Assembly: GCA_900314395.1 (NCBI GenBank)
Contig: OMVB01000043.1
Coordinates: 1 to 56,436 of the forward strand
Direction: 5' to 3'
From: an uncultured Prevotellaceae bacterium
GTDB taxonomy: Bacteria; Bacteroidota; Bacteroidia; Bacteroidales; UBA932
Length of the DNA stretch: 56,436 nt
Position numbers and translations under genes: made by a program. The notes under the pieces were generated by a model. The model did no database searches. It was not told the DNA's origin and saw only the letters and a list, made by a program, of their open reading frames with translations. Shown piece by piece: positions 15,369-24,372 of the stretch (position 1 is its first letter; each line of letters starts with the position of its first letter).

Positions 15369-16433
15369 TTATTGGTTGTTAATATTATTTGCCGATTTTT
15401 CCGGGAACAGCAGGCCGAGAAGGCTTTCCGCCGATAGTCCCATTATTCCCAAATCCTTGTTTTCAAGCGCCTTGCCGATGGCGTCCTTTTCCAGAGACAG
15501 CCCCTTTATGGCAGCTTCCAGTTCTTCCGCCGCATTCTCCCTTGTCTGGAAGAAATCGCCCTCCAGGCGCAAGGAGTCTATAATTTCATTGTTCAGGCCG
15601 ATGACTACTTTAATCTCTCCTGCGCCCTCTACGCGGCCGCCGAAAGACACGCTGTAGCTGTGATGCTTCCCTTCCAGGAAGGCCGGATCCAGATAAGTCT
15701 GCTCTATGCGGTCAATCTCTGCCATGTCTGCACCGGAAAGCACAACCTCATCAAGGTTCCCGGCGGCATCGGCACAGAAAAAGCGAATAAGATGACGTTT
15801 GAAGGCTTCCAGCCCTACGGGCTTGCCAATAGCGTCCAATTCTTCCTTAAGGTTGGTGACATGGCTGCGGACAGAGCTTACGCCCTTGCTGCTGATCTTG
15901 CCCTGCGAAGGAGTGATTGCAGCTACAAGCGCCTCAAAATCAACGTTATACATCATCGTTCCATGGACGATGCTGCCCTTCGGAAGAAGGGAGAAGGCGT
16001 TGCCGGAGACTTTTCGCCCGCCAATCATTACATCATTCCTTCCGCTTACATTTGCATCGACACCAAGACGGCGAAGGCAAAGGGCCACCTTGCTAAGGAA
16101 ACGGCTGAAGGTGAAGGCAACGTCCGTTCCGTCGCAGACGTAAGAGAGCATCACGTTGCCAAGGTCTGCATACACGCAGCCGCCACCGCTTTTACGGCGG
16201 AAGAACCTGATGTCGTGGGATTTGCAATAGTTCAGATTGACCTCTGCCTCCATCACCTGATTACGGCCGAAGATAACCGTGGGAGAGACCTGCCAGATAA
16301 AGAAGGCTTCCCTTTCTCCCGCCGGGGATGGCGGCACAAGGGCGGTAAGGTTCGCGGCAACGAATTCCTCCATTGCCAGATACCAGACCAGTCTTTTTTG
16401 ACCATTTTCAGGTAAAGCTATATGCTTCATCAA
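15369..16433 (-). CDS. lplA: Lipoate-protein ligase A family protein
   Basis: 354 residues: a biotin/lipoate ligase fold with the RRKSGGGCVYADLGNVMLSY motif (about 75-95; family consensus RRxxGGGxVxHD), SGRNDVMIGGRKVSGNAF with the catalytic Lys region (about 140-155) and a C-terminal accessory domain (SYSVSFGGRVEGAGEI). It activates lipoate (or octanoate) with ATP and attaches it to the lipoyl domain lysine. Co-transcription with gcvT suggests that GcvH is its main target. Start chosen at the first ATG (MMKHIALPENGQKR). A TATATTTG-like -7 box on the minus strand at 16476-16483 could give it a separate promoter inside the arginase-family gene. Confidence 0.88.
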   Translation of the reverse strand: MMKHIALPENGQKRLVWYLAMEEFVAANLTALVPPSPAGEREAFFIWQVSPTVIFGRNQVMEAEVNLNYCKSHDIRFFRRKSGGGCVYADLGNVMLSYVCDGTDVAFTFSRFLSKVALCLRRLGVDANVSGRNDVMIGGRKVSGNAFSLLPKGSIVHGTMMYNVDFEALVAAITPSQGKISSKGVSSVRSHVTNLKEELDAIGKPVGLEAFKRHLIRFFCADAAGNLDEVVLSGADMAEIDRIEQTYLDPAFLEGKHHSYSVSFGGRVEGAGEIKVVIGLNNEIIDSLRLEGDFFQTRENAAEELEAAIKGLSLEKDAIGKALENKDLGIMGLSAESLLGLLFPEKSANNINNQ

Positions 16434-16466
16434 TGTCTTCTGGATTAAAAAACCTACCTTATTTCT

Positions 16467-17231
16467 TTAATCCTTCAAATATAGCAATAAATTTTGATAT
16501 ATCCTGTTGTTTATAGCAGAGTTCTTTATGAAATCTTTTTCCATGCCTCCTTTCGCTGCAGGCAGTTCCCCGCAGACGTCTGTACCAAGCAGCCTTCCGC
16601 AGCCTGCAACGGTTCGGCAAATCTCAAGAAGAGTATCCTGGGTCATCGACCCCTGGTCCCAGTCTGTAGAAGCGAATTCCGGCGCCAGGACGTCCTTGTC
16701 TATAGAAAGATAAACAGGCTCCCGGGAGGCTCCCAGCCATGTTTTCAGGGCGGCAAGCTGTTTCTGGCCACTGTCCGTTTCTTCACTCGGCAGCACTGTC
16801 ACGCGGCTCCCGAAGCCCTCAGTCTCCCCGGCAAGCGAAGGGTCGATCCCTATTATCAGGACCCTTTGCAGCATCGGCATTCTTTCAAGGGCCCAACGGA
16901 CCCAGCCTCCGCAGCTCAGGATGTCCCCGCCGAAGGCCGGGGCCTGCATGTCCGGATGGTTGTCCAGCAGCACCAGCGAAAACGGCTCCCTGATGCGCTC
17001 AATGCTTAAAGCCGACACATAATGATAGTCCCCTGAGTCGATGAAATTGAGAGACTTCTCCGCTCGCCCTGCTTGGTCAAAAAAACAGCGTATGGCCTCC
17101 CTGGCATCATCATCACAATAGCAAAACGTCCCTGGAACGGAACTCAGGTCTACGAACTCCGTCCCATCCGGAAACCTGTACTCCGGTTCCCGGTAAACCT
17201 TTGAAAAACTATATTGCCAGACGGAAACCAA
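16467..17231 (-). CDS. Arginase/ureohydrolase family protein
   Basis: 254 residues with the two manganese-binding signatures of the arginase-agmatinase-formiminoglutamase family: DNHPD in VLLDNHPDMQAPAFGG (D-x-H-x-D, about residues 89-93) and SIDKDVLAPEF (about 176-186), plus a Gly-His segment (SGDYHYVSAL) near residue 65. The reaction would be hydrolysis of a guanidino or amidino group releasing urea or formamide; the substrate cannot be set from sequence. The protein is shorter than true arginases (about 300). Its start overlaps the end of the upstream FGE-lipoprotein gene by 23 nt; no internal start is better. A gap of 33 nt leads to lplA. Confidence 0.82.
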   Translation of the reverse strand: MVSVWQYSFSKVYREPEYRFPDGTEFVDLSSVPGTFCYCDDDAREAIRCFFDQAGRAEKSLNFIDSGDYHYVSALSIERIREPFSLVLLDNHPDMQAPAFGGDILSCGGWVRWALERMPMLQRVLIIGIDPSLAGETEGFGSRVTVLPSEETDSGQKQLAALKTWLGASREPVYLSIDKDVLAPEFASTDWDQGSMTQDTLLEICRTVAGCGRLLGTDVCGELPAAKGGMEKDFIKNSAINNRIYQNLLLYLKD

Positions 17232-18495
17232 TGGTACTCTTCATGTTGATTTTGGGAATAACCGTCCGGTGGCTCACAGTGCAAACCTTGTAAGGACTGG
17301 CAGCGCTGCCGCCGCGGATAACACCCTCATTCACCCACTCCCAAACATTACCGGACATATCGTAAAGCCCAAGCTGATTGTCATTCAAAGAACGCACATT
17401 TGCAGGGGCGCCCTTCACGGAATTATCCAGAGACACAGCGACAAAACGTGCGAAGGTGCCGCCGCTGTACAAAGTATTGTTGTCATTCACACCGCCGCGT
17501 GCAGCGTACTCCCACTCTGCCTCTGACGGCAGACGGAAAGTCCTGCCGGTGAGCTTGTTAAGCTTCACGATGAACTCCTGTGCGCGATACCATGAAACAT
17601 TTACCACAGGCTTCTTAAGGTCATTTGTAAAGTTACCGAGAGGAAGCCAGCCCATGACCTCCAGCCACAGCCCGGCGGTAACCTCTGAATCCGCCATTTC
17701 AAAATCTTCTACCGTTGCGGTAGTTACCGGCGGCTCGTTCTCCGCTCCGCTTCCGGTGCGGTCCCCCATCTGGAAGGTACCGCCCTTCACGGCTTTAAGG
17801 ACGATGGCTTCATTGCCAACCTTCACTGTCTCATTACTGCAAACATGCTCTCGGGAAGAAGAATTGCCGTCAAACGCAAGGTTATATTCTTCCGGTACCG
17901 GATAACCGTTGATTACGGCAAGACGGAAGCTGAGTGCCGCAGATTTTGCAGAAGCCGGAGCCGCATTACGGGCTGTCCTGGTCCTGTACACATTGTTCGT
18001 GGTACCCTCCTTGAATTTATCCGACACCCACTCTGACAGGTTCTTGTCCTGCTCAAAGAGACCCGTATAAGCGGCGTGCTCAAAAATCATCTCCGTAGGC
18101 ACTGTAAAACGGATGCCAACAATCTTGGAAAGTTTCTTTGCAAAGGACTCGCAGTCGCTCAGGGAAACATTGGTGACAGGCAGTTCAGCCTTCTTTACAG
18201 CAGAGGGATTTCCGCCCATTACAGCCTCCCAAAGTGCCTGGCTGACAGGTGTTTCCATAATAGCATAGCCATTGAGCATCACTTCCTCCGCTGTCTGGGT
18301 GTTCTCTACCTTATGGCCGCTTCGCAGCATACCGAAGGTGAAGAATCCGCCTTCTGAAACTTTCATATTGAACGATACGCCTTCTACGGTGTAAGACGGC
18401 TGGACATCAACTATTTCCGGATAATTGTCGGAGCCTCCGCAGGCTGCCATGATAACAGCCGAAGCTGCCAGGACCAAATACTTTATGAGTTTCAT
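17209..18495 (-). CDS. Lipoprotein with tandem formylglycine-generating-enzyme (SUMF1) domains
   Basis: 428 residues with a lipoprotein signal peptide (MKLIKYLVLAASAVIMAACG; lipidated Cys at 19). Two FGE-sulfatase-like domains follow. The first (about 45-205) is reduced: it keeps PVSQALWEAVMGGNPS and RFTVPTEMIFEHAAY but lacks the central GNVWEW core. The second (about 225-428) is full: GGTFQMGDRTGSG, PVVNVSWYRAQEF, RLPSEAEWEYAARGG, YDMSGNVWEWV, RGGS and GFRLAI. Such lipoproteins include the GldJ/GldK group but this is not assignable to them. The C-terminal CxxxC of true sulfatase-activating FGE is absent, so a structural or binding role is more likely than catalysis. Confidence 0.82.
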   Translation of the reverse strand: MKLIKYLVLAASAVIMAACGGSDNYPEIVDVQPSYTVEGVSFNMKVSEGGFFTFGMLRSGHKVENTQTAEEVMLNGYAIMETPVSQALWEAVMGGNPSAVKKAELPVTNVSLSDCESFAKKLSKIVGIRFTVPTEMIFEHAAYTGLFEQDKNLSEWVSDKFKEGTTNNVYRTRTARNAAPASAKSAALSFRLAVINGYPVPEEYNLAFDGNSSSREHVCSNETVKVGNEAIVLKAVKGGTFQMGDRTGSGAENEPPVTTATVEDFEMADSEVTAGLWLEVMGWLPLGNFTNDLKKPVVNVSWYRAQEFIVKLNKLTGRTFRLPSEAEWEYAARGGVNDNNTLYSGGTFARFVAVSLDNSVKGAPANVRSLNDNQLGLYDMSGNVWEWVNEGVIRGGSAASPYKVCTVSHRTVIPKINMKSTIGFRLAI

Positions 18496-18511
18496 TTCAA
18501 TCTATATTTTA

Positions 18512-18537
18512 GGGATTCCCGACAAGACCGGGAATCT
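18512..18537. repeat. Extragenic palindromic repeat upstream of the FGE lipoprotein
   Basis: GATTCCCG (18514-18521) and CGGGAATC (18529-18536) form a perfect 8-bp stem with a 7-nt loop. It lies 17 nt upstream of the minus-strand ATG at 18495 and resembles the copy inside the HAD gene. Confidence 0.55.
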
Positions 18538-18541
18538 AAAG

Positions 18542-18579
18542 CAAATATAATCATTATTATTACATTTTTTGTATTTTTG
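18542..18579. promoter_or_regulatory. Divergent -7-like elements between FGE lipoprotein and DUF3943 genes
   Basis: CAAATATA at 18542-18549 reads TATATTTG on the minus strand; TATTTTTG at 18572-18579 is on the plus strand, only 8 nt before the ATG at 18588. Both fit TAnnTTTG. I see no convincing -33 partners. Confidence 0.4.
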
Positions 18580-18587
18580 CACCTTGG

Positions 18588-19952
18588 ATGAAGAAAATAC
18601 TCTTTACAATACTGCTTGCCCTCTGCGTCACAAACCTGACCGCTGGCAATGACGTTCCTGCAGATACCGCATCGGTAAGCCGCAGTTTCCTCTCTTCCTC
18701 CAAACCCAGGCCCTGGGCCGCTGCCGCCTTAACAATGGGAATCAACGGAGCCATATGGGGTTACGACAGGTATATCCAGAAAAGCGAGTTCGCGGAAATC
18801 AGCTTCGACACTGCCAAAAGCAACCTTAAAACCGGTTTCGTCTGGGATAGCGACCGCCTGGCTACCAATCATTTAGGTCATCCGTTCAACGGCGGACTGT
18901 ATTTTCTTGCATCCCGCAGGTGCGGACTTAACTTCTGGCAGTCACTGCCATTTTCCACCGCCGGCAGCCTTGTCTGGGAACTCTTCGCAGAGAAAGAGCC
19001 CCCGGGCCTGAACGACCTTTTTGCAACATCGGTCACTGGTGCAGCCTTCGGAGAACTTATGCACCGTTCGCTGGATTACATATTCGATAAAAAAGCCCGG
19101 AAACGCTTCCCCATCGGCCTCTCTCTTGTCCTTGGAGACAGGTTTATTTCCGACGGCGCCGATGTCACCAGCGGCGGCCACTACCCCACCCTTAAAATAG
19201 CAATGGAGTACGGAAACGCCTTCGACCTGTCGGAAAACAGGCCCTTCGATTATTTCTTCGGGGACGCTACCATGCACCTGGGCTCAAGCAACACCCAGCC
19301 AACCTTCGGTTCCGTAAACATCACCGGACGCATCTGGGGCCGCGAAATCGAGACCGGAGACGATGGTTCACAGGCTAACATCGGCATTTGGCAGCAGTAT
19401 GATTTCTACCATAACCGCAGCGCCCGTGAAGAAGAGGACAACCCCCTCTTTAATTTCTCAGAGACCGTTGCAGCAGGAGTCGGACTAATGTTCCGGCAGG
19501 AAAGTAAAAACGCAGTCTTCAGGCAAGCCCTGTTTGCAGATGTAATCGGCCTTGGCGCAGTGGAGAATCCCAACATCTTTATCATTGAACGCCATTACAA
19601 CATGGGCAGCGGATTCGCCTTCAAATCCCTGTCCGGCATCGACTTATGTAACAGGGTGAAACTGTCTTTCCAGGCAAAAGTCTTCTATCTTAACACCTGG
19701 GGCAACTATACCTCCGAGGCACGTTCAGAGGTAGAGGCCTGCGCTCTTGATCCCCTTTATACAGACGTCATGGGAGACAAGGGGTATTCATGGGTGTTCG
19801 TACTTGCACCGGAACTTGACATAAACATCACAAAGCACTGGGGCATAAACGTTTCCGCCATGCGTCTTGGACGTGACTCTCATTACAAATACTATCCGGA
19901 TTCCAAAGCCCGCACAACAGAGCTCCGGTTCGGTATCCGCTATTCTTTATAA
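18588..19952 (+). CDS. DUF3943 family secreted/outer-membrane protein
   Basis: 454 residues with a signal peptide (MKKILFTILLALCVTNLTAG). The segment DRLATNHLGHPFNGGLYFLA, then GLNFWQSLPFSTAGSLVWELF and LNDLFATSVTGAAFGELMHR (about residues 90-165) is the hallmark of DUF3943. The C-terminal 250 residues alternate polar/hydrophobic (LSFQAKVFYLNTWGNY, TTELRFGIRYSL with a terminal aromatic-rich strand), consistent with a beta-barrel. Function of the family is unknown; acyl-chain or lipid handling in the outer membrane has not been shown. Its 3' end overlaps the lactonase gene on the other strand by 13 nt. Confidence 0.8.
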   Translation: MKKILFTILLALCVTNLTAGNDVPADTASVSRSFLSSSKPRPWAAAALTMGINGAIWGYDRYIQKSEFAEISFDTAKSNLKTGFVWDSDRLATNHLGHPFNGGLYFLASRRCGLNFWQSLPFSTAGSLVWELFAEKEPPGLNDLFATSVTGAAFGELMHRSLDYIFDKKARKRFPIGLSLVLGDRFISDGADVTSGGHYPTLKIAMEYGNAFDLSENRPFDYFFGDATMHLGSSNTQPTFGSVNITGRIWGREIETGDDGSQANIGIWQQYDFYHNRSAREEEDNPLFNFSETVAAGVGLMFRQESKNAVFRQALFADVIGLGAVENPNIFIIERHYNMGSGFAFKSLSGIDLCNRVKLSFQAKVFYLNTWGNYTSEARSEVEACALDPLYTDVMGDKGYSWVFVLAPELDINITKHWGINVSAMRLGRDSHYKYYPDSKARTTELRFGIRYSL

Positions 19953-20965
19953 AGCAGGACAAAAGTGGGAGATTCCGTCCGGAAGGAAGACTCCTTTGCG
20001 AGCTGCCCGGTGGCGATGTCCCGGGAATAGATTTCTACGCAATTGCTGTCTTTGCAGGCCACATAGAGCGACCGGCCGTCAGGGGAAATCATGAACTGAC
20101 GCGGATGCAACCCTGTTTTGCAATAGCCTGCAGGTGTCAGCCGCCCTGATTCCTTATCTATTTTAAAAATGCCGATGCCATCCTGGTCATTGCGATGGCT
20201 GGTATAAAGGAAGCACCCGTCCGGAGAGATCTGGATTCCGGAACTTGCGTGTCCGTTTCCGTGATAGGCGGGGAGCTCCTGAACCGGTTCCAAAACGCCT
20301 TCCAAGTACTTGAAACAGATGAGTTTATCCGACCTCTCACAAATCATGTAAGCATAGCGGCCGTCCCGGCTGAAAACTATATGCCTGGGACCGTACCACT
20401 GCTCCGACTTATTCTCCCACACTATATCAAAATTGTCTGTCTCCAGCGATGAAAGGCTAATCCTGTGGACGGTGTCATAACCAAGATCGGTAACGAACAA
20501 ATACTTCCCGTCGGGAGAAGGCACGGCGCAATGTCCCCTGGATGGTCTCCCTGAGGGGTGTTCTCCGCAGGCAAGAGGGATATGACGGATCAGGCGCCCA
20601 AGGGAGCCGTCATCATTAAGGCCGATGATGCTGACGGAGCCGTCCGTGTAGTTTGAAGTTATTATCCTGTTCCCCAGAAGGAGGATATTGCAGGGCCCCT
20701 GAACCGTGCCACCGGGGCCAAGTTCCTGCGTAAAACCGGTCTTTTCAAGCCTTGCATTCACTGCTGTGATGCCGCCGCACCGGGTAACCCCGGCAGAAGC
20801 ACCGCCGCTTAGGGGCAGCACCCTGTAAGAAGATACCCCCTGCCGGCTGTCGCCGAACTCGTTCACGGCGTAAGCCATCCGGCCGTCGGCGGAAACGGCA
20901 ATGGCCGACGGGCAGTCCGCCATGTATGAACCTATCAGCAGGATAACGCCTATTATTCCATCCAT
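19940..20965 (-). CDS. Lactonase-family seven-bladed beta-propeller protein (Pgl-like)
   Basis: 341 residues made of propeller blades with recurring motifs: AIAVSADGRMAYAVNE, CAVPSPDGKYLFVTDLG, HIVFSRDGRYAYMICE, GIQISPDGCFLYTSHR, RQFMISPDGRSLYVACKD and a closing FRTESPTFVLL. This is the 6-phosphogluconolactonase/muconate-cycloisomerase-like family. There is no signal peptide, so it is cytosolic; a pentose-phosphate lactonase role is plausible but not proven. The first blade looks shortened: only about 13 residues lie between LLIGSY and PSAIAVS..., where relatives have about 35-40. Possible internal deletion, with the start as the only good ATG. Confidence 0.8.
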   Translation of the reverse strand: MDGIIGVILLIGSYMADCPSAIAVSADGRMAYAVNEFGDSRQGVSSYRVLPLSGGASAGVTRCGGITAVNARLEKTGFTQELGPGGTVQGPCNILLLGNRIITSNYTDGSVSIIGLNDDGSLGRLIRHIPLACGEHPSGRPSRGHCAVPSPDGKYLFVTDLGYDTVHRISLSSLETDNFDIVWENKSEQWYGPRHIVFSRDGRYAYMICERSDKLICFKYLEGVLEPVQELPAYHGNGHASSGIQISPDGCFLYTSHRNDQDGIGIFKIDKESGRLTPAGYCKTGLHPRQFMISPDGRSLYVACKDSNCVEIYSRDIATGQLAKESSFRTESPTFVLLYKE

Positions 20966-20973
20966 AATCCTAA

Positions 20974-21012
20974 AAGAAAACCACCTTAGGGGTGACGCCC
21001 TTAAGGTGGTTT
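20974..21012 (-). terminator. Intrinsic terminator of the DUF4332 gene
   Basis: On the minus strand, AAACCACCTTA and TAAGGTGGTTT form an 11-bp stem around a short GC loop, directly followed by TTTTCTTTT. It lies 26 nt beyond the DUF4332 stop codon. A second small hairpin (AGGGG/CCCCT, 21015-21031) lies between stop and terminator. Confidence 0.75.
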
Positions 21013-21037
21013 ACAGGGGCTCTGTACCCCTTAGTAA

Positions 21038-21445
21038 TTAATACTGAACGACTCTGGGGAGATCCTTAGCCTGATCAATCATCTTCTGAAGCTCAGCTGC
21101 GGTAGGAACTCTCTTTGTACGATGCTCTTTCTCATTAACCTCAATCATAGCCTTCTCAAGGTTGGCTGCATTGCGGTGGGAAAGTTCAACAACGGTATCA
21201 ACACCGGCAGCCTCAAGAAGCTCGGAGAACTGAGGGCCGATGCCCTTGATCCTGCAAAGGTCTGCATGGTTTACCCAAGTAAGGATAAGTTTGCCGGAAA
21301 TGCCGGTAGCGTCCTCAAGTTCCTTGCGGCCCTTGGGAGTTTTTCCTCTTTCAAGAAGCTGATCAACGGTAGCAACGCCGATAGCAACAAGCTTCTCTGC
21401 ATAAACAGGACCGATGCCCTGAATGTCAACAACATTGTAACCCAT
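21038..21445 (-). CDS. DUF4332 / helix-hairpin-helix protein
   Basis: 135 residues with two helix-hairpin-helix-like units: DIQGIGPVYAEKLVAIGVAT (residues 7-26) and RIKGIGPQFSELLEAAGVDT (about 64-83), each followed by VDQLL/VVELS-type helices. This pattern defines DUF4332, proposed to bind DNA through its HhH motifs, but the role is unknown. Cytosolic, no signal peptide. A TAAATTTG-like -7 box on the minus strand (21518-21525) lies 73 nt upstream of the start. Single-gene unit ending in a strong terminator. Confidence 0.85.
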   Translation of the reverse strand: MGYNVVDIQGIGPVYAEKLVAIGVATVDQLLERGKTPKGRKELEDATGISGKLILTWVNHADLCRIKGIGPQFSELLEAAGVDTVVELSHRNAANLEKAMIEVNEKEHRTKRVPTAAELQKMIDQAKDLPRVVQY

Positions 21446-21517
21446 AATCGTTTGATTTTTAATTATTTAAGTATAAATAAATTTAGCAGTTTCTTTTTTG
21501 TCCCAAACGGGATGATT

Positions 21518-21525
21518 CAAATTTA
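21518..21525 (-). promoter_or_regulatory. Putative -7 element of the DUF4332 gene
   Basis: Reads TAAATTTG on the minus strand, 72 nt upstream of the ATG. A weak CTTG lies 20 nt further upstream (21546-21549) where a TTTG -33 box would be expected. Confidence 0.4.
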
Positions 21526-21565
21526 CGGAAAGATTTTCTAATATCCAAGAAAAATCTTTATCGTT

Positions 21566-24370
21566 TTAGTCTGCATTCTCGAATCCGTAATACTGTCCCT
21601 TCTTGGCAACAGGTACCCCGTTCTTCATCCATGCGGGCATGGGGCCGTCCTTCATATAATAGTCGAAGAACTGCTGGAGCCTGCGGGAAAGGTCCTTGCA
21701 ATTGCGGCGCTGCATAAGGTTATGGGCCTCGTCGTTGTACTGCAGCAACCATGCAGGCTTGCCGAAGCGGCGCAGGTCGCTGAAGAACTCGATTCCCTGG
21801 TACCACGGAACTGCACCATCGGCGTCATTGGCCATGATAAGGACAGGTGTGGTCACATGGTCGACGAAGAAGACGGGAGAATTCTCTATATAAAGGTCGA
21901 GTCCGCCTTCCTCCCACATGGATTTGCCGATGCGGCTCTGGCCGTGCTCGTACTGCATTGCGCGTGCGACACCGCTCTCCCAGCGGATTCCGCCGTAGGC
22001 ACTGGTCATGTTGCCCACAGGGGCGCCGGCGCCTGCTGCACAGAACATATCGGTACGGGTGATAAGATATGCGGTCTGGTAACCACCCCAGCTCTGGCCC
22101 TGGATGGCCATACGCTCCTTGTTAATGAAGGGGAACTGCTCGCACATGGCCTCTGCACCGGAGCAGATGCAGTTGTAGGCACTCTCTCCGGGATGTCCGC
22201 TTTCGTAAACGATATCCGGAACGAATACGGCGTATCCGTTGCTTACATACATGGGGATGTTCACGGTTGAACGTGAAGGAGCCGGCTGCATGTAATTATA
22301 GAGAGACTCTGAACGCTTCTCGTAGAAATAAATCATAAGGGGAAGGTTCTCCTGAGGGCCCTCCGGCAGGTAAAGGAGGCCGTCCAGAGGGGTGCCGTCG
22401 TAGGCCTGCCAGTGAACCAGTTGCACGTCTCCCCAGCGGTAATTCTGCTGCTGGGGATTGATAGCGGTGAGCTTCTGCGCTCCGCCGACAATCTTTGTAA
22501 GGTTGTCCTTGAATGTAGCGGGATAGCCCTTCTTGGAAGCCTTGGGAGCATAGAGATAAAGGTCCGGGGAATTGCGGAAGTTGCCCTTTGTGAAGGCTAC
22601 TACGCCGGCATTCTCTGCCTTAACTACAACGGGATAGCTCCAGCCGCTTACGAACCAGTCCGGGACGGCTTTGTTAACGTTCTTGAGCATGGCCAGGCCG
22701 TTTTCCTTGCTGGCCTCTGCGTAGGTGCTGAAGAAAACGGGTGCGTCAAGAGCCTGTACGTGGCTTACGCCAAGACGGGCGTCGTCCGGGTGGATATTGT
22801 GCTCTGCAGGGTCTGCGATGCGGAAGCGTACGTTGTTCTGGCGGCCCTCGCCGTCGGTCAGGCATTCAATGGAACTGCCGTTGGCAGCGAACTTCCATAC
22901 ATCGTAACGGTCGCAGATAAGGACATACTGGTCCCCATCGGTCCAGGTAGGCCTGTAGTCATAGGCTCCGGGGTAATGAGGGTGGTCATCCTCCTCGTCA
23001 TAGAAGTTGGTGCGGCAGTCCGCCGTAAGGCATACAATCTCGTCGGTGGCAAGGTCGTAAGTGTACCACTGGAGATCGTCGCAGTCATACCAGTAGGCGT
23101 ATTTTCCTGCAGGGGAAAGTCTGGGAGAACCGGCGACTTTCTCTAGGATGCGGCGGCGGGAGCCGTCCTTCAGCGATACCAGGTAAGCGTCATTGTAAGG
23201 ATTTGAATCCCAGTATGCAGAGAGCTGGTAAGGAGACTTGTCTGTCACAAGGGCGTAGTCTGCCTGTCCGCCGTCAAAATGGCTTATTCTTTCTGAATAT
23301 GAAGTACTTAGCAGGCTGACGTTCCTACTGCCAAGGTCGATGACGGCAGGATTTGTATAACGCTCCAGGCGCGCTTTCTGCGACTTTTGCATAGGAGGAG
23401 TAAGCAGGGCGTCCCAGTTCCAGATGTCCAGCATGGCAGCCTCGAAGTCCACAATGCTTGTGTCTTTGGGCTGGGTGAACTCTGACAATCCGGCAAACAG
23501 CCTGTCTCCGTTTACAGAGAATACCGGAGTGGTTTTCTGGGTAAAGCAAAGACCGTCCTTTGTATAGCTTGCAGGTATGAGTTCAAAAGCCTCTTTGCCG
23601 CCCTTGGAAAGCATTATGGCGCAGTGGCGGTCTCCCCCGCGATCTGCGATGATGGAATCTGCCGATGCCAGGAATACAAGGTCTTCCCCAGTCCTGCTGA
23701 AGCTTACGTTGCCGTAATACTTCATGTCCCTGTGAAGGCTGGTGCGGGATTTTTCGGGAAGGTTGAACAGAACCAGCTCATTGCGTGACAGACTGTCCTT
23801 CTTCTCTTTCTTGAAGATTACGGCCAGCTTTCCGCCGTCCCTGCTGAACGAATAGGATTCTACGTTCTTAAGGGTGTCCGCCCACTTTGTGGCAGGGTCA
23901 AGAACCACGGTCCTCTTATCCTGGGAATAAGTCACAAACGGCATGGCGTCAAAGCCCACCTTAAAGGAATTCACACCTGCTATTTTGCTGATTTCCAATT
24001 TTTTAAGGTCGATAACAGCCAAGGAATCCTTAGGCATCTGTTCCTTCTTTTTCTTGGCGATGCGGGCTTTTCTGGTTGCCTGGAAAGCAGGTTTTACAAG
24101 GCAGTATGCCCAGTCTCCCGCGGGAGACAGTTTAAGGCCGGCTCCACGGGGGATTTCCAGCACTTTGCCGTCTGCGGTGCGTTTGATGTAAAGGACGCCG
24201 TCACCTTCCTGAGGGGAAACGGACCAGGTAAGGAAGCTGCCGTCTGCACTGAGGCTTACTCCGGCAACCCTCTGCCATGAATCATAGACATCGTGATCCA
24301 TCGCAGGCTTCTGCGCGAAAGCAAAGATACCCCCGGCAAAAACTGCAACAACTGTTAAAAATCTTTTCAT
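21566..24370 (-). CDS. S9 family (prolyl-oligopeptidase-type) serine peptidase, secreted
   Basis: 934 residues with a signal peptide (MKRFLTVVAVFAGGIFAFAQ). The long N-terminal part (about 25-650) is a WD/propeller-like region; the C-terminal alpha/beta-hydrolase domain carries the nucleophile in GQSWGGYQTAY, the acid in MANDADGAVPW and the histidine in YNDEAHNLMQRRN. Longer than classical POP (about 710) but the length fits the large Bacteroidota S9 group related to glutamyl aminopeptidases. It would cleave peptides in the periplasm, feeding amino-acid fermentation. Starts 2 nt after the FprA-type flavoprotein ends, so the two are probably co-transcribed. Confidence 0.88.
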   Translation of the reverse strand: MKRFLTVVAVFAGGIFAFAQKPAMDHDVYDSWQRVAGVSLSADGSFLTWSVSPQEGDGVLYIKRTADGKVLEIPRGAGLKLSPAGDWAYCLVKPAFQATRKARIAKKKKEQMPKDSLAVIDLKKLEISKIAGVNSFKVGFDAMPFVTYSQDKRTVVLDPATKWADTLKNVESYSFSRDGGKLAVIFKKEKKDSLSRNELVLFNLPEKSRTSLHRDMKYYGNVSFSRTGEDLVFLASADSIIADRGGDRHCAIMLSKGGKEAFELIPASYTKDGLCFTQKTTPVFSVNGDRLFAGLSEFTQPKDTSIVDFEAAMLDIWNWDALLTPPMQKSQKARLERYTNPAVIDLGSRNVSLLSTSYSERISHFDGGQADYALVTDKSPYQLSAYWDSNPYNDAYLVSLKDGSRRRILEKVAGSPRLSPAGKYAYWYDCDDLQWYTYDLATDEIVCLTADCRTNFYDEEDDHPHYPGAYDYRPTWTDGDQYVLICDRYDVWKFAANGSSIECLTDGEGRQNNVRFRIADPAEHNIHPDDARLGVSHVQALDAPVFFSTYAEASKENGLAMLKNVNKAVPDWFVSGWSYPVVVKAENAGVVAFTKGNFRNSPDLYLYAPKASKKGYPATFKDNLTKIVGGAQKLTAINPQQQNYRWGDVQLVHWQAYDGTPLDGLLYLPEGPQENLPLMIYFYEKRSESLYNYMQPAPSRSTVNIPMYVSNGYAVFVPDIVYESGHPGESAYNCICSGAEAMCEQFPFINKERMAIQGQSWGGYQTAYLITRTDMFCAAGAGAPVGNMTSAYGGIRWESGVARAMQYEHGQSRIGKSMWEEGGLDLYIENSPVFFVDHVTTPVLIMANDADGAVPWYQGIEFFSDLRRFGKPAWLLQYNDEAHNLMQRRNCKDLSRRLQQFFDYYMKDGPMPAWMKNGVPVAKKGQYYGFENAD

Positions 24371-24372
24371 AA

